DNA of 64,000 nucleotides, taken from the NCBI RefSeq assembly GCF_000308055.1, contig NZ_CAGY01000003.1, positions 1 through 64,000 of the forward strand, written 5' to 3'. The translations under genes and the position numbers were made by a program. Numbering within the stretch: position 1 is the stretch's first letter; each line of letters starts with the position of its first letter. A model generated the notes under the pieces. The model saw only the letters and a program-made list of their open reading frames with translations, did not search any database and was not told the origin of the DNA. Origin of the DNA: Actinomyces sp. ph3. GTDB lineage: Bacteria > Actinomycetota > Actinomycetes > Actinomycetales > Actinomycetaceae. This document shows, piece after piece, positions 54,082 to 64,000 of this stretch.

Positions 54082-55380
54082 TCAGCGCTTCTTCTTTGCA
54101 GCCGCGCGGCGAGCCTTGCGACGTTCCTGGCGCTTGCGCTCGAGCTCTGCGGCTTGAGCATCCGAGGAGGCCTCGGAAGAAGCGCTCTGTCCGCCACGAG
54201 CGCGAACCTGTCGCTGGGCCTCTTCACGCTTAGCAGCAGCCTCGCGACGTTCTGCTGCACGCTCAGTCGCAACCTTCACACCCTTCATCCAAACCTCATC
54301 GGGAAGGGTCGTCCACTCTTGCATGGACAGGTTGCGGTAAACAGAAACGATCTCTCCGGCGCTCATTGCCTGGGGGAAATCGGAGGCGATTTTCTGACGC
54401 TTGGCACGGCTACGAACCTCGGTCAACGTGGTCTCGTTAAGAGCCTTGAGTTCATCAGATCCATCGGCCAGATCGCGGCGCTTCTCGTCGTAGTCCGCAA
54501 AGAAGGGACGTGCCCACGACTGGTAGGCATCCTGACGCTTGGCCAAGAGTTCTTTGTAAGCAGCGGAGTTCGGATTCGGAATATTCTTAATCACCCACAG
54601 CATCTGCAGGTAGCCCCAAATGCCCGCGGTCGTCGTGTAGATCACGACACCCATCTGGAAGAACAGACCCGAGAAGATGAACATGAAGGGCATGAAGTAC
54701 ATCATCATGCGCTGCGAACGAACCATGGGGTTGTTTGGATCCTGGTTCTGCGGCATGTTCTTCGTCATCGTCAGCCGGATGGTCAAGAACTGCGTTGCAA
54801 CCATAACAATGATGAAAATGACGAAGACCAGAGTCGGCAGCGACATGAGCTGCGCGTCGCGAATGGTGTGCGACAGCGGGACACCGAAGACCTGGGAGGC
54901 ATCAATTTCGCTGGCGACCGACTGAGTGATCGGACCCAGTGAATCAATGTGGCGCGAACCGACCGAGTAGGTGTTTTCGGCAAGTGCGTGGATCGCGTAG
55001 ATCGCGCGGTACATCGCGAAAAGAACGGGCAGCTGAACCAGCATCGGCAAGCAGGACGCGAAGGGGTTGACTCCGTACTTCTTATTGAGTTCGGAGATTT
55101 CTTGCTGCATCCGCTGGCGCGAGGCGACGTCAGTCTTTCCCTTGTACTTCGCCTGAATCTTCTGCATTTGGGGCTGAACAATGGAGGTGCCCCTCATACT
55201 CTTCAGCTGCTTGAGGTACAGCGGGATGATGAGCACGCGCACAAGGATGGTCAGCAGGATGATGGAGATAATCCATGCAAGTCCTGCACCTGAACTCATT
55301 CCAACAAGCAGAAGCAAGTCGTGAATTCGAATCCACAGCCATGCGACTGCGACAACGAAGGGATAGAGAATGGAATCCAC
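54082..55380 (-). CDS. yidC: Membrane protein insertase YidC
   Basis: Inserts membrane proteins, alone or with SecYEG. The 432-residue protein has five helices in the YidC/Oxa1 fold, with RGTSIVQPQMQKIQAKYKGK (cytoplasmic helical hairpin) and NPFASCLPMLVQLPVLFAMYRAIY as family signatures. It lacks the large periplasmic domain, as in Gram-positives, and has a long basic tail (RRKARRAAAKKKR) that can contact the ribosome. GTG start after GGAG. Confidence 0.95.
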   Translation of the reverse strand: MDSILYPFVVAVAWLWIRIHDLLLLVGMSSGAGLAWIISIILLTILVRVLIIPLYLKQLKSMRGTSIVQPQMQKIQAKYKGKTDVASRQRMQQEISELNKKYGVNPFASCLPMLVQLPVLFAMYRAIYAIHALAENTYSVGSRHIDSLGPITQSVASEIDASQVFGVPLSHTIRDAQLMSLPTLVFVIFIIVMVATQFLTIRLTMTKNMPQNQDPNNPMVRSQRMMMYFMPFMFIFSGLFFQMGVVIYTTTAGIWGYLQMLWVIKNIPNPNSAAYKELLAKRQDAYQSWARPFFADYDEKRRDLADGSDELKALNETTLTEVRSRAKRQKIASDFPQAMSAGEIVSVYRNLSMQEWTTLPDEVWMKGVKVATERAAERREAAAKREEAQRQVRARGGQSASSEASSDAQAAELERKRQERRKARRAAAKKKR

Positions 55381-55391
55381 AGGAGATCTCC

Positions 55392-55799
55392 TTATGATGC
55401 GCGGGGGACGCTCACTGCGTCCGCGTGATGCTCGGCCTTCGCCGAGAAGTCTTCAAGAGTGTCGACCGATGTCTTGTCATCGGTGCGATCCATGCCCATG
55501 GGGGTTTGTGCCCACGGATCGTCGTAACCGGCCCAGTCCTGGGGTGGCGTCCAGGCTTCGCTGGTCCACTTGCCGCGTGCGGGAACTTCATCGACCCCGC
55601 CAAGGCTCCACGGATTACAACGAAGGATGCGCCACACGGCCAGAATTGTCCCTTTGACGAGGCCGTGGGTGTGCAAGGCGCCCAAAGCATAGCTTGAGCA
55701 GGTGGGGTAGTAGCGACAACGCGGGGCAAACATCGGAGAGATGAAACGCTGATAGAAGCGCACGGGAAGAATGGCAATGTAGGCAAAAGGAGAGCTCAC
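55392..55799 (-). CDS. yidD: Membrane protein insertion efficiency factor YidD
   Basis: Small protein of 135 residues that assists YidC. The diagnostic core is [37 protein letters not shown], with RCNPW further on. The tail of about 60 residues is longer than in most homologues. GTG at 55799 overlaps the rnpA stop (GTGA). Confidence 0.92.
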   Translation of the reverse strand: MSSPFAYIAILPVRFYQRFISPMFAPRCRYYPTCSSYALGALHTHGLVKGTILAVWRILRCNPWSLGGVDEVPARGKWTSEAWTPPQDWAGYDDPWAQTPMGMDRTDDKTSVDTLEDFSAKAEHHADAVSVPRAS

Positions 55800-56164
55800 A
55801 GGCGACCTCCCTCCCGATGATCCCATTTCTTCCATGCACGGCGAAGAACTTGGTCTAATTCTTCCCCAAGTTCGCACGAGCTTGCACCCAGGGCGTCATG
55901 CTTAACGCGAACAACAACGCGTGCGCCCTGAGGAAGTGCAACCAAGCGTTCTTTCATGAGGTGGCGCAATTGCCGCTTAACTCGATTACGTCCAACCGCT
56001 CGTTTAATTTGGCTTTTAGGTACGACGAAACCGACGAGGCGTGAATCACTATCCTCGTCGGTTCGACAATGCACAATGAGCCTTTGCTGACCCGCGCGCG
56101 ATCCGCTTCGGATTGCGAGGCGGAAGTCCGCTGGATTCACCATGCGGTTCGAGCGGGGCAACAC
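55796..56164 (-). CDS. rnpA: Ribonuclease P protein component
   Basis: Basic protein of 122 residues that binds RNase P RNA and matures tRNA 5' ends. The RNR motif is visible in [16 protein letters not shown], and the N-terminus [13 protein letters not shown] is typical. The start is TTG 56164. It lies 11 bases after rpmH. Confidence 0.94.
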   Translation of the reverse strand: MLPRSNRMVNPADFRLAIRSGSRAGQQRLIVHCRTDEDSDSRLVGFVVPKSQIKRAVGRNRVKRQLRHLMKERLVALPQGARVVVRVKHDALGASSCELGEELDQVLRRAWKKWDHREGGRL

Positions 56165-56175
56165 CTCGCGAAAGC

Positions 56176-56316
56176 TCAGGCGGAGAGGCGGGCGCGGCCC
56201 TTGCGACGGCGTGCAGCCAGGATTGCGCGGCCAGCGCGGGTGCTCATACGCAGGCGGAAGCCGTGCGTCTTCGAACGACGACGGTTGTTCGGCTGATAAG
56301 TCCGCTTGGTGGTCAC
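56176..56316 (-). CDS. rpmH: Ribosomal protein L34
   Basis: Basic large-subunit protein of 46 residues: [22 protein letters not shown] and [23 protein letters not shown] start at 56316 with GAGGAG upstream; the longer frame is not used. Its promoter lies in the gap to dnaA. Confidence 0.96.
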   Translation of the reverse strand: MTTKRTYQPNNRRRSKTHGFRLRMSTRAGRAILAARRRKGRARLSA

Positions 56317-56430
56317 TGATATCTCCTCGAATTGGTCATGGACAGTGTGCGCCGCAATTAGGCACACATACGAACTGACAGCCTACGGGTTTTTGGCCGT
56401 TCCGTCAACGAAAGAGCGCCGTACCACACC

Positions 56431-56640
56431 GAATCCACACCTGTGGAAGCAGGTGTGGATAAATTGGGGGTTAGTTATCCACATGCAAAGTTATCCACAG
56501 AGCTGTGGACAGAGGTCTTTTCTTTTTGGCACAAGGGTGAGGTGTTGTAACTACACAAATGTCATTTGGGGATTAAATATCCACAGGTCTATCCCCAGCT
56601 GTGGAAAACATGACATGCTTGTAAAGTTATCGGTGGATAA
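56431..56640. other. oriC: DnaA-box cluster of oriC between rpmH and dnaA
   Basis: Perfect boxes at 56454-56462 (TGTGGATAA), 56475-56483 and 56491-56499 (TTATCCACA), and near matches at 56431, 56442, 56504, 56577, 56600 and 56632. The gap also carries the divergent promoters for rpmH and dnaA. This is one of two DnaA-rich gaps flanking dnaA. Confidence 0.8.
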
Positions 56641-56699
56641 TGATTCGCAACCGATATCATTTCTCGTGTCCTATCTCACGTCAGCTTTCGGAGGTTCCC

Positions 56700-58178
56700 G
56701 TGTCGATCGATGCCCTTACTCAGGCTTGGTCTGAGGCACTGTCGCAAAACTCAGATCAGCTGGGACCCGCAGCCATGTCTTTCCTACGTTCAGCAAAGCC
56801 GCTGGGCGATATTGACGGCACGATCCTCATCGCAGTTCCCAATGACTTCGCAAAAAAGTGGATTGAAAACAACGGTGCAAATGACCTCACGCAGGCACTT
56901 GCTGCAATTCTTGGTCGAAGTGTTCGACTGGCTGTAACCATCGACCCCACTTTGGATGCACAAGAAGAAGCGGTAGAGGAAAGCTCCTCCACGGCCTCGG
57001 AAATTGCGGATAACTCAGCGCCTACCTCACAGGCCGAGCCCGCCCATTCATCCTCTTCTTCTCAGGCTTTTTCACAGCTCAGCCAAACCTCCGGCAGCAC
57101 GGGAAGCCCACAACTGGCAATCGATACCGCCAGCACGCATCTCAATCCCAAGCACACTTTTGACACCTTCGTCATTGGTCCTTCGAACCGCTTCGCTCAT
57201 GCTGCAGCTTTTGCGGTATCAGAAAGCCCGGGACGTGCCTACAACCCGCTGTTTATTCACGGTGGTTCCGGGCTGGGGAAGACCCACTTAATCCACGCAA
57301 TCGGTCACTACACGCTGTCACTTTTCCCGCAGATGCGCGTGCGCTACGTGAACTCAGAGGAATTTACCAACGACTTCATTAACTCTGTGCGCGAGGAAAG
57401 CATTGAGGAATTTCAGAGGCGCTACCGCGAGGTCGACGTTCTGCTCATTGACGATATCCAATTCATTCAGGGCAAAGAGCGTACGGTCGAAGAGTTCTTC
57501 CACACCTTTAACTCTCTGTACAACGCGGGAAAGCAGATCGTTTTGACCTCAGACGTCCCGCCTCGCGAACTCGATCTGGAAGATCGAATCCGTTCGCGCT
57601 TCGCAGCGGGCCTTTTGGTCGACGTCCTTCCTCCCGACCTGGAAACCCGTATCGCAATCTTGCAAAAGAAGGCCAGTGCGGAAAATATCGAAGTTGATCC
57701 TCGGGTTCTGGAATATATTGCCCAGCGAATTTCCTCGAATATCCGCGAACTTGAAGGCGCCCTGGTGCGAGTTGCAGCCTTCGAATCCCTGTCGAAAGAA
57801 CCGGTCACCGTTTCGATGGCAGAGATGCTCTTGAAGGATTTTGCTTCCGACCCCCAGGACACCGAGGTCACACCAACGCTGATTATGAGTCAGACCGCGA
57901 CGTATTTCGGCGTGACGATTGACCAATTGTCGTCCTCGGACCGTTCGCATGTCGTCGTCGAGGCTCGTCAGATTGCGATGTACCTGTGTCGTGAACTCAC
58001 TGATCTTTCGCTTCCGAAGATTGGCGCTGCATTCGGCGGACGCGATCACACAACCGTGATGCACGCGAATAAGAAGATTGTGGGGTTGATGGCGGAAAAG
58101 AGGGAGACCTTCAACTACGTCACTGAATTGACCAACCGCATTAAGCAGGCCGCACGCCAGTCGGCAACTCTCAACTAA
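56700..58178 (+). CDS. dnaA: Replication initiator DnaA
   Basis: Binds DnaA boxes and melts the origin. The 492-residue protein has a short N-terminal domain I, a Ser/Gln/Glu-rich linker (about 95-150), the AAA+ domain (Walker A GGSGLGKTHLIHAIG, Walker B VLLIDDIQFIQGKERT) and the DNA-binding domain with the signature GGRDHTTVMHANKKI. GTG 56700 is taken because GGAGG precedes it at about 5 bases; an ATG at 56640 is in frame but lacks this. Confidence 0.97.
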   Translation: MSIDALTQAWSEALSQNSDQLGPAAMSFLRSAKPLGDIDGTILIAVPNDFAKKWIENNGANDLTQALAAILGRSVRLAVTIDPTLDAQEEAVEESSSTASEIADNSAPTSQAEPAHSSSSSQAFSQLSQTSGSTGSPQLAIDTASTHLNPKHTFDTFVIGPSNRFAHAAAFAVSESPGRAYNPLFIHGGSGLGKTHLIHAIGHYTLSLFPQMRVRYVNSEEFTNDFINSVREESIEEFQRRYREVDVLLIDDIQFIQGKERTVEEFFHTFNSLYNAGKQIVLTSDVPPRELDLEDRIRSRFAAGLLVDVLPPDLETRIAILQKKASAENIEVDPRVLEYIAQRISSNIRELEGALVRVAAFESLSKEPVTVSMAEMLLKDFASDPQDTEVTPTLIMSQTATYFGVTIDQLSSSDRSHVVVEARQIAMYLCRELTDLSLPKIGAAFGGRDHTTVMHANKKIVGLMAEKRETFNYVTELTNRIKQAARQSATLN

Positions 58179-58572
58179 AAACTGGACGTTTCGGGGTGCA
58201 AACTTCCTTTCCACAGAAGCTGTGGAAACTGTGGTGAAACATCACCGATCGCTTGTGCATAGCGCAGAGCAATTTGTGGAGAAAAACAACAGAACAATTT
58301 TCGTCCACAAAAACGTGTAGTTCATTCACACACAGATTCACATATTCATCCACGAAAGAAGTGCTCTCATTTCACGGTAAAAATGGGTTTTCCACACAAT
58401 CCACATAGCCGATGATGATGACGAACTTTAGTTCAAGACAAATAACAAAAAATCGCCAACATCAGTGAGGCCTCGAGCTCAGACTCGTTAAGGTGTAATT
58501 CTCAGTTTCCTTGACGCCTACAGCCAGGTAAACTGACCACGGTATATCTACATTCAGTTCCAAGGAGAATCC
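58179..58572. other. oriC: AT-rich dnaA-dnaN gap with degenerate DnaA boxes
   Basis: No gene in 394 bases. Degenerate boxes occur at 58207-58215, 58221-58229, 58275-58283, 58301-58309 and around 58388-58405. The stretch is AT-rich and is the likely unwinding region and dnaN promoter. AAGGAG lies before dnaN. Confidence 0.7.
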
Positions 58573-59706
58573 ATGAAGTTCACCGTCGCCCGCGACGTGC
58601 TTGCAGAAGCTGTTTCATGGACAGCGCGTGTACTTCCTACCCGTCCCGCAAGCCCCATCCTTGCTGGTATGCGAATCTCGGCTCAGGGTCAGGAACTGAC
58701 TCTGTCCTCCTTTGACTACGAAGTTTCTGGAAACTCGCGTATTCCCGCCTCTGTTGATGAAGAAGGCGAAGTCCTGGTTTCGGGTCGACTTCTTGCAGAT
58801 ATTTCAAAGTCCCTGCCCAACAAGCCGGTCACCATCGAAGTTGATGGACAAAAGGTTTCTCTTTCTTGCGGTTCCTCGCACTTCACCTTGGCAGTCATGC
58901 CTATCGATGAATACCCGCTTCTTCCCGCACAGCCTCAGGTTGCAGGTTCTGTAGATTCGCAGGTTTTTCAGCAGGCCGTTGCTCAGGTATCGATCGCAGC
59001 TTCTCGCGATGAAACCCTTCCGCTTCTTACCGCCGTACGCGTCGAAATCGACGGCAATAACATCACGCTTTTGGCAACCGACCGCTACCGTCTGGCCATG
59101 CGTGAGCTCAAGTGGGATTCGGTTTCCGATATGTCCGAAGCCGCACTGGTCAAGGCACGCATTCTTCAGGACGTCGCAAAGTCTATGACTTCTGGTGCAA
59201 AGGTTGAGATCGGTCTGTCGCAGGAATCTCAGCCGGGTGCTTCTTCGCTGATCGGCTTCCAGGCCGGTGGACGCCGCACGACATCGACCTTGATGGATGG
59301 TGACTATCCGCCGGTTCGACGTCTTTTCCCGGAAACGACCACCATCCAGGCAATCGTCGAGCGTCATACTTTGCTCGAGGCAGTCAAGCGTGTTTCCTTG
59401 GTTGCCGAGCGCAAGACCAGTGTTCGTCTGTCCTTCTCCGATGGCCAGCTTGTTCTTGAAGCCGGCCAGGGTGATAACGCCCAGGCTTCTGAAGTTGTTC
59501 AGGCCCAACTCATGGGCGATGACATCGCGACTGCATTTAATCCGCAGTACCTCAGCGAAGGTTTGTCGGTCATGGATACCGAGTATGTTCGCTTTGGTTT
59601 CACTCACCCGACGAAGCCTGCTGTCATCACCGGCCAAGAAAAGGCCGATGGCGGAGAGTCGACTGACTTCCGCTACCTGCTGATGCCGATCCGCTACGGA
59701 ATCTGA
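58573..59706 (+). CDS. dnaN: DNA polymerase III sliding clamp (beta)
   Basis: Ring-shaped clamp of 377 residues that holds the polymerase on DNA, built of three similar domains. MKFTVARDVLAEAVSWTARVLPTRP at the start, LLTAVRVEIDGNNITLLATDRYRLAMRELKW in the middle and YLLMPIRYGI at the C-terminus are typical; the end forms the partner-binding pocket. Normal length. Twelve bases separate it from recF. Confidence 0.97.
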   Translation: MKFTVARDVLAEAVSWTARVLPTRPASPILAGMRISAQGQELTLSSFDYEVSGNSRIPASVDEEGEVLVSGRLLADISKSLPNKPVTIEVDGQKVSLSCGSSHFTLAVMPIDEYPLLPAQPQVAGSVDSQVFQQAVAQVSIAASRDETLPLLTAVRVEIDGNNITLLATDRYRLAMRELKWDSVSDMSEAALVKARILQDVAKSMTSGAKVEIGLSQESQPGASSLIGFQAGGRRTTSTLMDGDYPPVRRLFPETTTIQAIVERHTLLEAVKRVSLVAERKTSVRLSFSDGQLVLEAGQGDNAQASEVVQAQLMGDDIATAFNPQYLSEGLSVMDTEYVRFGFTHPTKPAVITGQEKADGGESTDFRYLLMPIRYGI

Positions 59707-59718
59707 TCTGGAGTTTGT

Positions 59719-60879
59719 GTGCGAGTTTCGCACGTTGCGCTGGATGACTTTCGTTCATACCGTCATGCGGTAGTGGAGTTTGCGCCGGGAACGACGGTCC
59801 TTTTGGGTTCGAATGGCCAGGGAAAGACCAATCTTGTCGAGGCTGTTTCCTACCTTTCCGCGTTCTCTTCCCACCGCGTGAGTGCCGAACAAGCCCTGGT
59901 GCGTTTACCGCTTTCCGCTGATGAACCTCAGCCCGGTGGGGCAGTTGTTCGGGTCAGGCTGGTGACCGCCGGTGAGCGCGAAACGGTTATTGAACTTGAG
60001 ATTGTTCGTGGAAAAGCGAATAGGGCGAAGGTCAATCGCACCCAAGTTCGACCGCGCGAAGTTCTTGGCCTGCTCAAAAGCGTGGTGTTTTCGCCGGAAG
60101 ATCTTCAAATTGTTCGCGGTGACCCGCAGGTCCGTCGCCAGTTCTTAGATGATCTCCTCATTCAGCAGCACCCGCTAATTGCGCAGGTAAAAAGCGATTT
60201 TGACAAAGTTGCGCGTCAGCGTGCGGCCTTGATGAAGAGTGCTCAAGCACAGCTACGCCGAGGTTTTACTCCCGATTTTTCAACAGTAGAAGTTTGGGAT
60301 GACACCTTTGCTCAGCTTTCCGCGCAGCTCAGTCTTGCGCGCGTGGGACTAGTTGAGGAACTTCGCGGTCCCGCGGCCCATGCCTATGAGGAAATCGGTG
60401 GATCGCCTCGGAAATTGGATATCGAATTCCTTGCTTCCCAGGGGAATTGCCCGGTGGGTGGGGACGTGGCCACGATTGCGGGTGAACTCAAGGAAATTTT
60501 GGCCTCGTCACGCATGAAGGAAGCCGAAAGGGGAGTGAATTTATTCGGCGCACACCGCGACGATTTGAAGCTCACCCTTGGTGGGATGCCCGTGAAAGGC
60601 TATGCAAGCCACGGCGAGACATGGTCGGTTGCTCTTTCACTACGTTTGGGTGCTTTCGAGCTTCTTTCTCGAGATGGAGATACTCCGATTCTTATTCTCG
60701 ATGATGTATTTGCAGAGCTTGATTCGTCGCGCAGAGCGGGATTAACCCGTATGATTACCGAAGCGGAGCAAGTATTAATCACGGCAGCGGTCGCCGATGA
60801 TGTTCCGCAAGAATTACATGCTCAGGTTCATGCAGTCCATTGGGATCCTGAGCTTGGAACGGTGGTCGGTGATGAGTGA
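59719..60879 (+). CDS. recF: DNA repair protein RecF
   Basis: ABC-type ATPase of 386 residues that helps load RecA at gaps. Walker A GSNGQGKTNLVEA, signature region TWSVALSLRLGAFELL and Walker B ILILDDVFAELDSSRR. It starts with GTG after GGAG. It overlaps the next gene by 8 bases. Confidence 0.95.
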   Translation: MRVSHVALDDFRSYRHAVVEFAPGTTVLLGSNGQGKTNLVEAVSYLSAFSSHRVSAEQALVRLPLSADEPQPGGAVVRVRLVTAGERETVIELEIVRGKANRAKVNRTQVRPREVLGLLKSVVFSPEDLQIVRGDPQVRRQFLDDLLIQQHPLIAQVKSDFDKVARQRAALMKSAQAQLRRGFTPDFSTVEVWDDTFAQLSAQLSLARVGLVEELRGPAAHAYEEIGGSPRKLDIEFLASQGNCPVGGDVATIAGELKEILASSRMKEAERGVNLFGAHRDDLKLTLGGMPVKGYASHGETWSVALSLRLGAFELLSRDGDTPILILDDVFAELDSSRRAGLTRMITEAEQVLITAAVADDVPQELHAQVHAVHWDPELGTVVGDE

Positions 60880-61522
60880 ATTTTCCGATTTCGAATACGC
60901 TTCTGCTGCACTACGGCGTGTACAAGCAAGAGCGCAGGCCCAGGGCCACTACCGCATTCCTCTGCGGTCACGACGCAGAAGTGTGAGTGGACAAAGTGAA
61001 GAGTTTGCCGAGGAAATTTTGCTCGATGATGAGCAGGAAGCTTCGGAGGTCAACCTTGATCCTCAAGCTGATCCGGATGGCGAATTGAGCGCGCTGTCAA
61101 CGGTCGTTTCTCGGGCTGGCAGTCGTTGGATCAAAATGCCTGGAATGGCTCCGATGCGGCGACAATACCGCGAGCCGAAGAAGCTGGGCCTGACAATTGA
61201 TTCTTTAATCGCCTCGCGCGGGTGGCAGGAACACACGCGGGCCGGAGATCTGATGTCGCGATGGAACGATATTGTCGGCGATGAAGTCGCTGAGCACTGC
61301 TCCATTGAAACAATTGATGATCACCGCCTGATTGTTCAATGTGATTCCACCGCGTGGTTTAAGCAACTTCAGCTACTTCTGCCGCGCCTAGAACGTACGA
61401 TTGCCGAGGCCGTGGGTGAGGGTGTCGTGCAGCAGGTGATCTTGCGTCCACCGGCTTCTCCTTCGTGGAAAAAGGGCCGTTTATCGGTGCCCGGACGGGG
61501 TCCTCGCGATACCTACGCCTAG
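60872..61522 (+). CDS. DUF721 (DciA-like) protein
   Basis: Protein of 216 residues. The C-terminal DUF721 domain (about 100-200) starts LGLTIDSLIASRGWQEHTRAGDLMSRWNDIVGDEVAEHC. DUF721 members include DciA, which loads the DnaB helicase, and this genome encodes DnaB, so a helicase-loading role is plausible. The N-terminal 90 residues are charged and acidic. ATG at 60872 overlaps recF. Confidence 0.85.
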   Translation: MSEFSDFEYASAALRRVQARAQAQGHYRIPLRSRRRSVSGQSEEFAEEILLDDEQEASEVNLDPQADPDGELSALSTVVSRAGSRWIKMPGMAPMRRQYREPKKLGLTIDSLIASRGWQEHTRAGDLMSRWNDIVGDEVAEHCSIETIDDHRLIVQCDSTAWFKQLQLLLPRLERTIAEAVGEGVVQQVILRPPASPSWKKGRLSVPGRGPRDTYA

Positions 61523-61637
61523 TTTCTGAACGTGTGACTGGTCACAGCCTCAAAAACGGCTATATTTCGCGGATAATTCCTGTGAGTGAATCTTCCTCGT
61601 AGCAGTGTCAATCAGGGCTTTCCCCCTGCCTTTTCGG

Positions 61638-61723
61638 TAGAATGGTAGCGGTTGTTTTATTGCTACTGCGCCATTTTCGAGCAGTGCACACCCATGCGGG
61701 TGAAGAATGAGGGGAGCCATTAG
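61638..61723 (+). promoter_or_regulatory. gyrB promoter and leader
   Basis: A TAGAAT -10-like box is at 61638-61643, followed by a GTAGC/GCTAC dyad (61645-61649, 61662-61666). A TGTGAC/GTCACA dyad is at 61533-61546. GAGGGGAG precedes the GTG start. Confidence 0.4.
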
Positions 61724-63754
61724 GTGGCTGAAACGCAAGAACCAACAGTCGATGACGGATCCGACGGCTACGGCGCGTCAGATATCACCGTCCTCGAAGG
61801 TTCGGAGGCGGTGCGTAAGCGCCCCGGTATGTACATCGGGTCAACCGGTGAGCGCGGCTTACATCACCTGGTGTATGAGGTTGTAGATAACTCCGTTGAC
61901 GAGGCCTTGGCTGGCTACGCGGACCACATTGAGGTCACGATCCTGGCCGATGGTGGCGTTCGCGTCGTCGATAACGGACGCGGTATTCCCGTTGACGAGC
62001 ACCCGACCGAGCACAAGCCAACGGTCGAGGTCGTCATGACCATCCTGCACGCGGGCGGTAAGTTCGGCGGTGGCGGTTACGCAGTTTCCGGCGGTCTTCA
62101 CGGTGTGGGTATTTCGGTTGTGAATGCCTTGTCTACGCGTGTTGACACGGAGATTCGCAGGCAGGGATACGTATGGCGGATGTCCTTTGCTAACGGCGGC
62201 CACCCCATTACCGAATTGGTTCGTGGTGAAGAAACCACTGAAACCGGAACGACGCAAACCTTCTACCCGGATCCCGAAATCTTTGAGACCACTGTCTTCG
62301 ATTTCGAAACCCTGCGTCAGCGCTTCCAGCAGATGGCATTCCTCAACAAGGGACTGCGTATCACCCTGACTGATGAGCGCGAAACTGCCACGGATGAAGG
62401 CGACGAAATCGCCGGAGACGAGCAGGCCTCGGAAGAAAAGCACAAGGGATTCCGCCAGGTTTCCTACATGTATGAGCACGGCCTGCGTGACTACGTGGAA
62501 TACCTGGATTCGGCAAAGAAGATCGAAACGATCAACGCCGACATCATTGACTTCGAAGCGGAAAACGACGAAGGCACCATGAGCGTGGAAATTGCCATGC
62601 AGTGGACCACGGCGTATTCCTCGTCGGTTCACACCTTCGCAAACACCATCAATACCACCGAAGGTGGCATGCACGAAGAAGGTTTCCGTACCGCGCTGAC
62701 CTCCTTGGTGAACCGCTACGGCCGCGAAAAGGGCATCATCCGCGAGAAGGATGACAACCTGACCGGTGATGACGTGCGCGAAGGTCTGACGGCCGTTATT
62801 TCGATCAAGCTCACCGAGCCCCAGTTCGAAGGCCAGACCAAGACCAAGCTGGGCAACACCGAAGCGCGAACCTTCGTTCAGCAGCAGGTTTACTCCAAGC
62901 TCACCGACTGGTTTGATGCTCACCCGGCGGATGCCAAGGCCATTATTCAGAAGGGCCAGGCAGCTCAGGCTGCGCGTGTTGCCGCTCGAAAGGCACGCGA
63001 AGCTACTCGCCGTAAGGGCGTACTGGAGTCGGCCTCGATGCCCGGTAAGCTGCGCGACTGCTCTTCACGAGTTCCCGAAGAATGCGAAATCTTCATCGTC
63101 GAGGGTGACTCCGCAGGCGGCTCAGCCGTTGGCGGACGCGACCCCGAACACCAGGCGATTCTGCCGATCCGAGGCAAGATTTTGAACGTGGAAAAGGCTC
63201 GCCTGGACCGCGCACTGAGCTCGGATACGATTCGCTCCCTGATCACCGCATTCGGAACCGGAATCGGCGAAGACTTCGACCTGGCGAAACTGCGCTACGG
63301 CAAGATCGTCATCATGGCCGACGCCGACGTTGACGGTCAGCACATTGCAACCCTGTTGCTCACCCTGCTGTTCCGCTACATGCGTCCCCTGGTTGAACAG
63401 GGACACACCTTCATTGCTATGCCTCCGCTGTACCGCATCAAGTGGTCCAACGCAGAGCACGAATTTGCTTACTCAGACAAGGAACGCGACGAGATGCTTG
63501 CCGCGGGAGCCGCAGCAAATCGTAGGCTTCCCAAGGAAGGCGGCATCCAGCGCTACAAGGGTCTGGGTGAGATGAATGATCACGAGCTTTGGGAAACCAC
63601 CATGGATCCCGAGCACCGCATCCTCAAGCAGGTCACTCTCGAAGATGCAGCAGATGCCGATGAAACCTTCACCATCTTGATGGGCGACGACGTCGAGAGG
63701 CGCCGCACGTTTATCCAGCGCAACGCCACAGACGTGCGCTTCCTCGACATCTAA
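61724..63754 (+). CDS. gyrB: DNA gyrase subunit B
   Basis: ATPase subunit of gyrase, 676 residues, which with GyrA adds negative supercoils. The GHKL ATPase domain has [27 protein letters not shown] and [15 protein letters not shown]. The TOPRIM domain has [15 protein letters not shown] and [11 protein letters not shown]; the C-terminus has [10 protein letters not shown] and RRTFIQRNA. Start GTG 61724. Confidence 0.97.
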   Translation: MAETQEPTVDDGSDGYGASDITVLEGSEAVRKRPGMYIGSTGERGLHHLVYEVVDNSVDEALAGYADHIEVTILADGGVRVVDNGRGIPVDEHPTEHKPTVEVVMTILHAGGKFGGGGYAVSGGLHGVGISVVNALSTRVDTEIRRQGYVWRMSFANGGHPITELVRGEETTETGTTQTFYPDPEIFETTVFDFETLRQRFQQMAFLNKGLRITLTDERETATDEGDEIAGDEQASEEKHKGFRQVSYMYEHGLRDYVEYLDSAKKIETINADIIDFEAENDEGTMSVEIAMQWTTAYSSSVHTFANTINTTEGGMHEEGFRTALTSLVNRYGREKGIIREKDDNLTGDDVREGLTAVISIKLTEPQFEGQTKTKLGNTEARTFVQQQVYSKLTDWFDAHPADAKAIIQKGQAAQAARVAARKAREATRRKGVLESASMPGKLRDCSSRVPEECEIFIVEGDSAGGSAVGGRDPEHQAILPIRGKILNVEKARLDRALSSDTIRSLITAFGTGIGEDFDLAKLRYGKIVIMADADVDGQHIATLLLTLLFRYMRPLVEQGHTFIAMPPLYRIKWSNAEHEFAYSDKERDEMLAAGAAANRRLPKEGGIQRYKGLGEMNDHELWETTMDPEHRILKQVTLEDAADADETFTILMGDDVERRRTFIQRNATDVRFLDI

Positions 63755-63762
63755 AGCCCAGC

Positions 63763-63791
63763 GATGAGGCCACGACGCACGCGGCCTCGTC
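63763..63791 (+). repeat. Inverted repeat between gyrB and gyrA
   Basis: GATGAGGCC and GGCCTCGTC pair over 9 bp (one G-T) around an 11-base loop. It contains a GGCCTCG word. No T tract, so a weak terminator at most. Confidence 0.35.
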
Positions 63792-63817
63792 AGTAGAAAA
63801 CGAAACGAAGGACCAAA

Positions 63818-64000
63818 GTGAGCGACGAACAAACAGTCGATGCCGGACATATCCGCGACGTCGAACGTATTCGCCAGGTCGACCTGCAAAAGGAAATGCA
63901 GCGCTCCTACCTCGACTACGCCATGAGCGTTATTGTCGGACGCGCGCTGCCCGATGTTCGTGACGGACTCAAGCCCGTCCACCGCCGCATCCTCTACGCG
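63818..64000 (+). CDS. gyrA: DNA gyrase subunit A, 5' part
   Basis: Start of GyrA, cut off by the window end after 61 codons. GTG 63818 after an AAGGA-like site. Visible residues include [35 protein letters not shown], the conserved opening of the breakage-reunion domain; the quinolone-resistance region lies just beyond. Confidence 0.95.
   Translation, partial: MSDEQTVDAGHIRDVERIRQVDLQKEMQRSYLDYAMSVIVGRALPDVRDGLKPVHRRILYA

Noticed and set aside
58405-58425. GATGATGATG run as possible DnaA-trio element
   Set aside because: The known trio motif reads as repeated TAG on the relevant strand and follows a good box; orientation and spacing do not fit clearly.

Overview
The window comes from the chromosome of a moderately GC-rich actinobacterium and includes the replication origin. 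The order parB-parA-rsmG-jag-yidC-yidD-rnpA-rpmH-dnaA-dnaN-recF-DUF721-gyrB-gyrA is the classic actinobacterial origin arrangement. With the sugar-degradation genes and the compact rpsF-ssb-rpsR-rplI, CCA-transferase, DUF6049, murJ and trxB blocks, it points to the Actinomycetaceae (Actinomyces/Schaalia-like). That placement is inferred from gene content, not from a database search.

Layout. 0-2.9 kb: cytosine deaminase and permease. 2.9-14.7 kb: an alpha-glucan locus of two transcription units. One is a ROK regulator divergent from a GH66 dextranase-like enzyme and a GH13 oligo-1,6-glucosidase. The other is a LacI regulator divergent from GH31, a sugar-binding lipoprotein and two permeases. 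The parts suit uptake and intracellular breakdown of isomalto-oligosaccharides or dextran. 14.7-20.4 kb: CTP synthase, a two-component system and an ABC-2 exporter. 20.4-24.3 kb: small accessory genes (two GNATs, an internally duplicated membrane-anchored protein, RarD, a leucine-rich-repeat-variant protein). 24.3-29.6 kb: dnaB, a dense DnaA-box cluster, a MATE exporter, and rpsF-ssb-rpsR-rplI behind a structured leader. 29.6-40.9 kb: penicillin-binding protein, CCA transferase, NUDIX, DUF6049, MurJ and thioredoxin reductase. 40.9-43.9 kb: a broken luciferase-like gene abutting a GC-rich cmtR/P-type ATPase metal cassette, then noncoding DNA with hairpins. 43.9-49.3 kb: FtsX-type ABC transporter, MgtC, an aminotransferase and a D-Ala-D-Ala ligase-like enzyme. 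49.3-64 kb: a HAD hydrolase, parAB with three parS sites, then the origin genes.

Most genes left of dnaA are on the minus strand and those to its right on the plus strand, so most transcription runs away from the origin.

Main points to follow up: (1) a strongly over-represented GGCCTCG(G) word on both strands, inside and outside genes; (2) a DnaA-box cluster between dnaB and the MATE gene, about 30 kb from oriC and comparable in density to it; (3) a MurJ frame with a C-terminal extracellular module, no recognisable pseudokinase, and a strong internal ribosome-binding site that could yield a second protein; (4) a metal-resistance cassette next to a decayed oxidoreductase gene; (5) a dextran/isomalto-oligosaccharide locus whose GH66 enzyme has no signal peptide. 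I saw no CRISPR array, tRNA, rRNA or intact insertion sequence.
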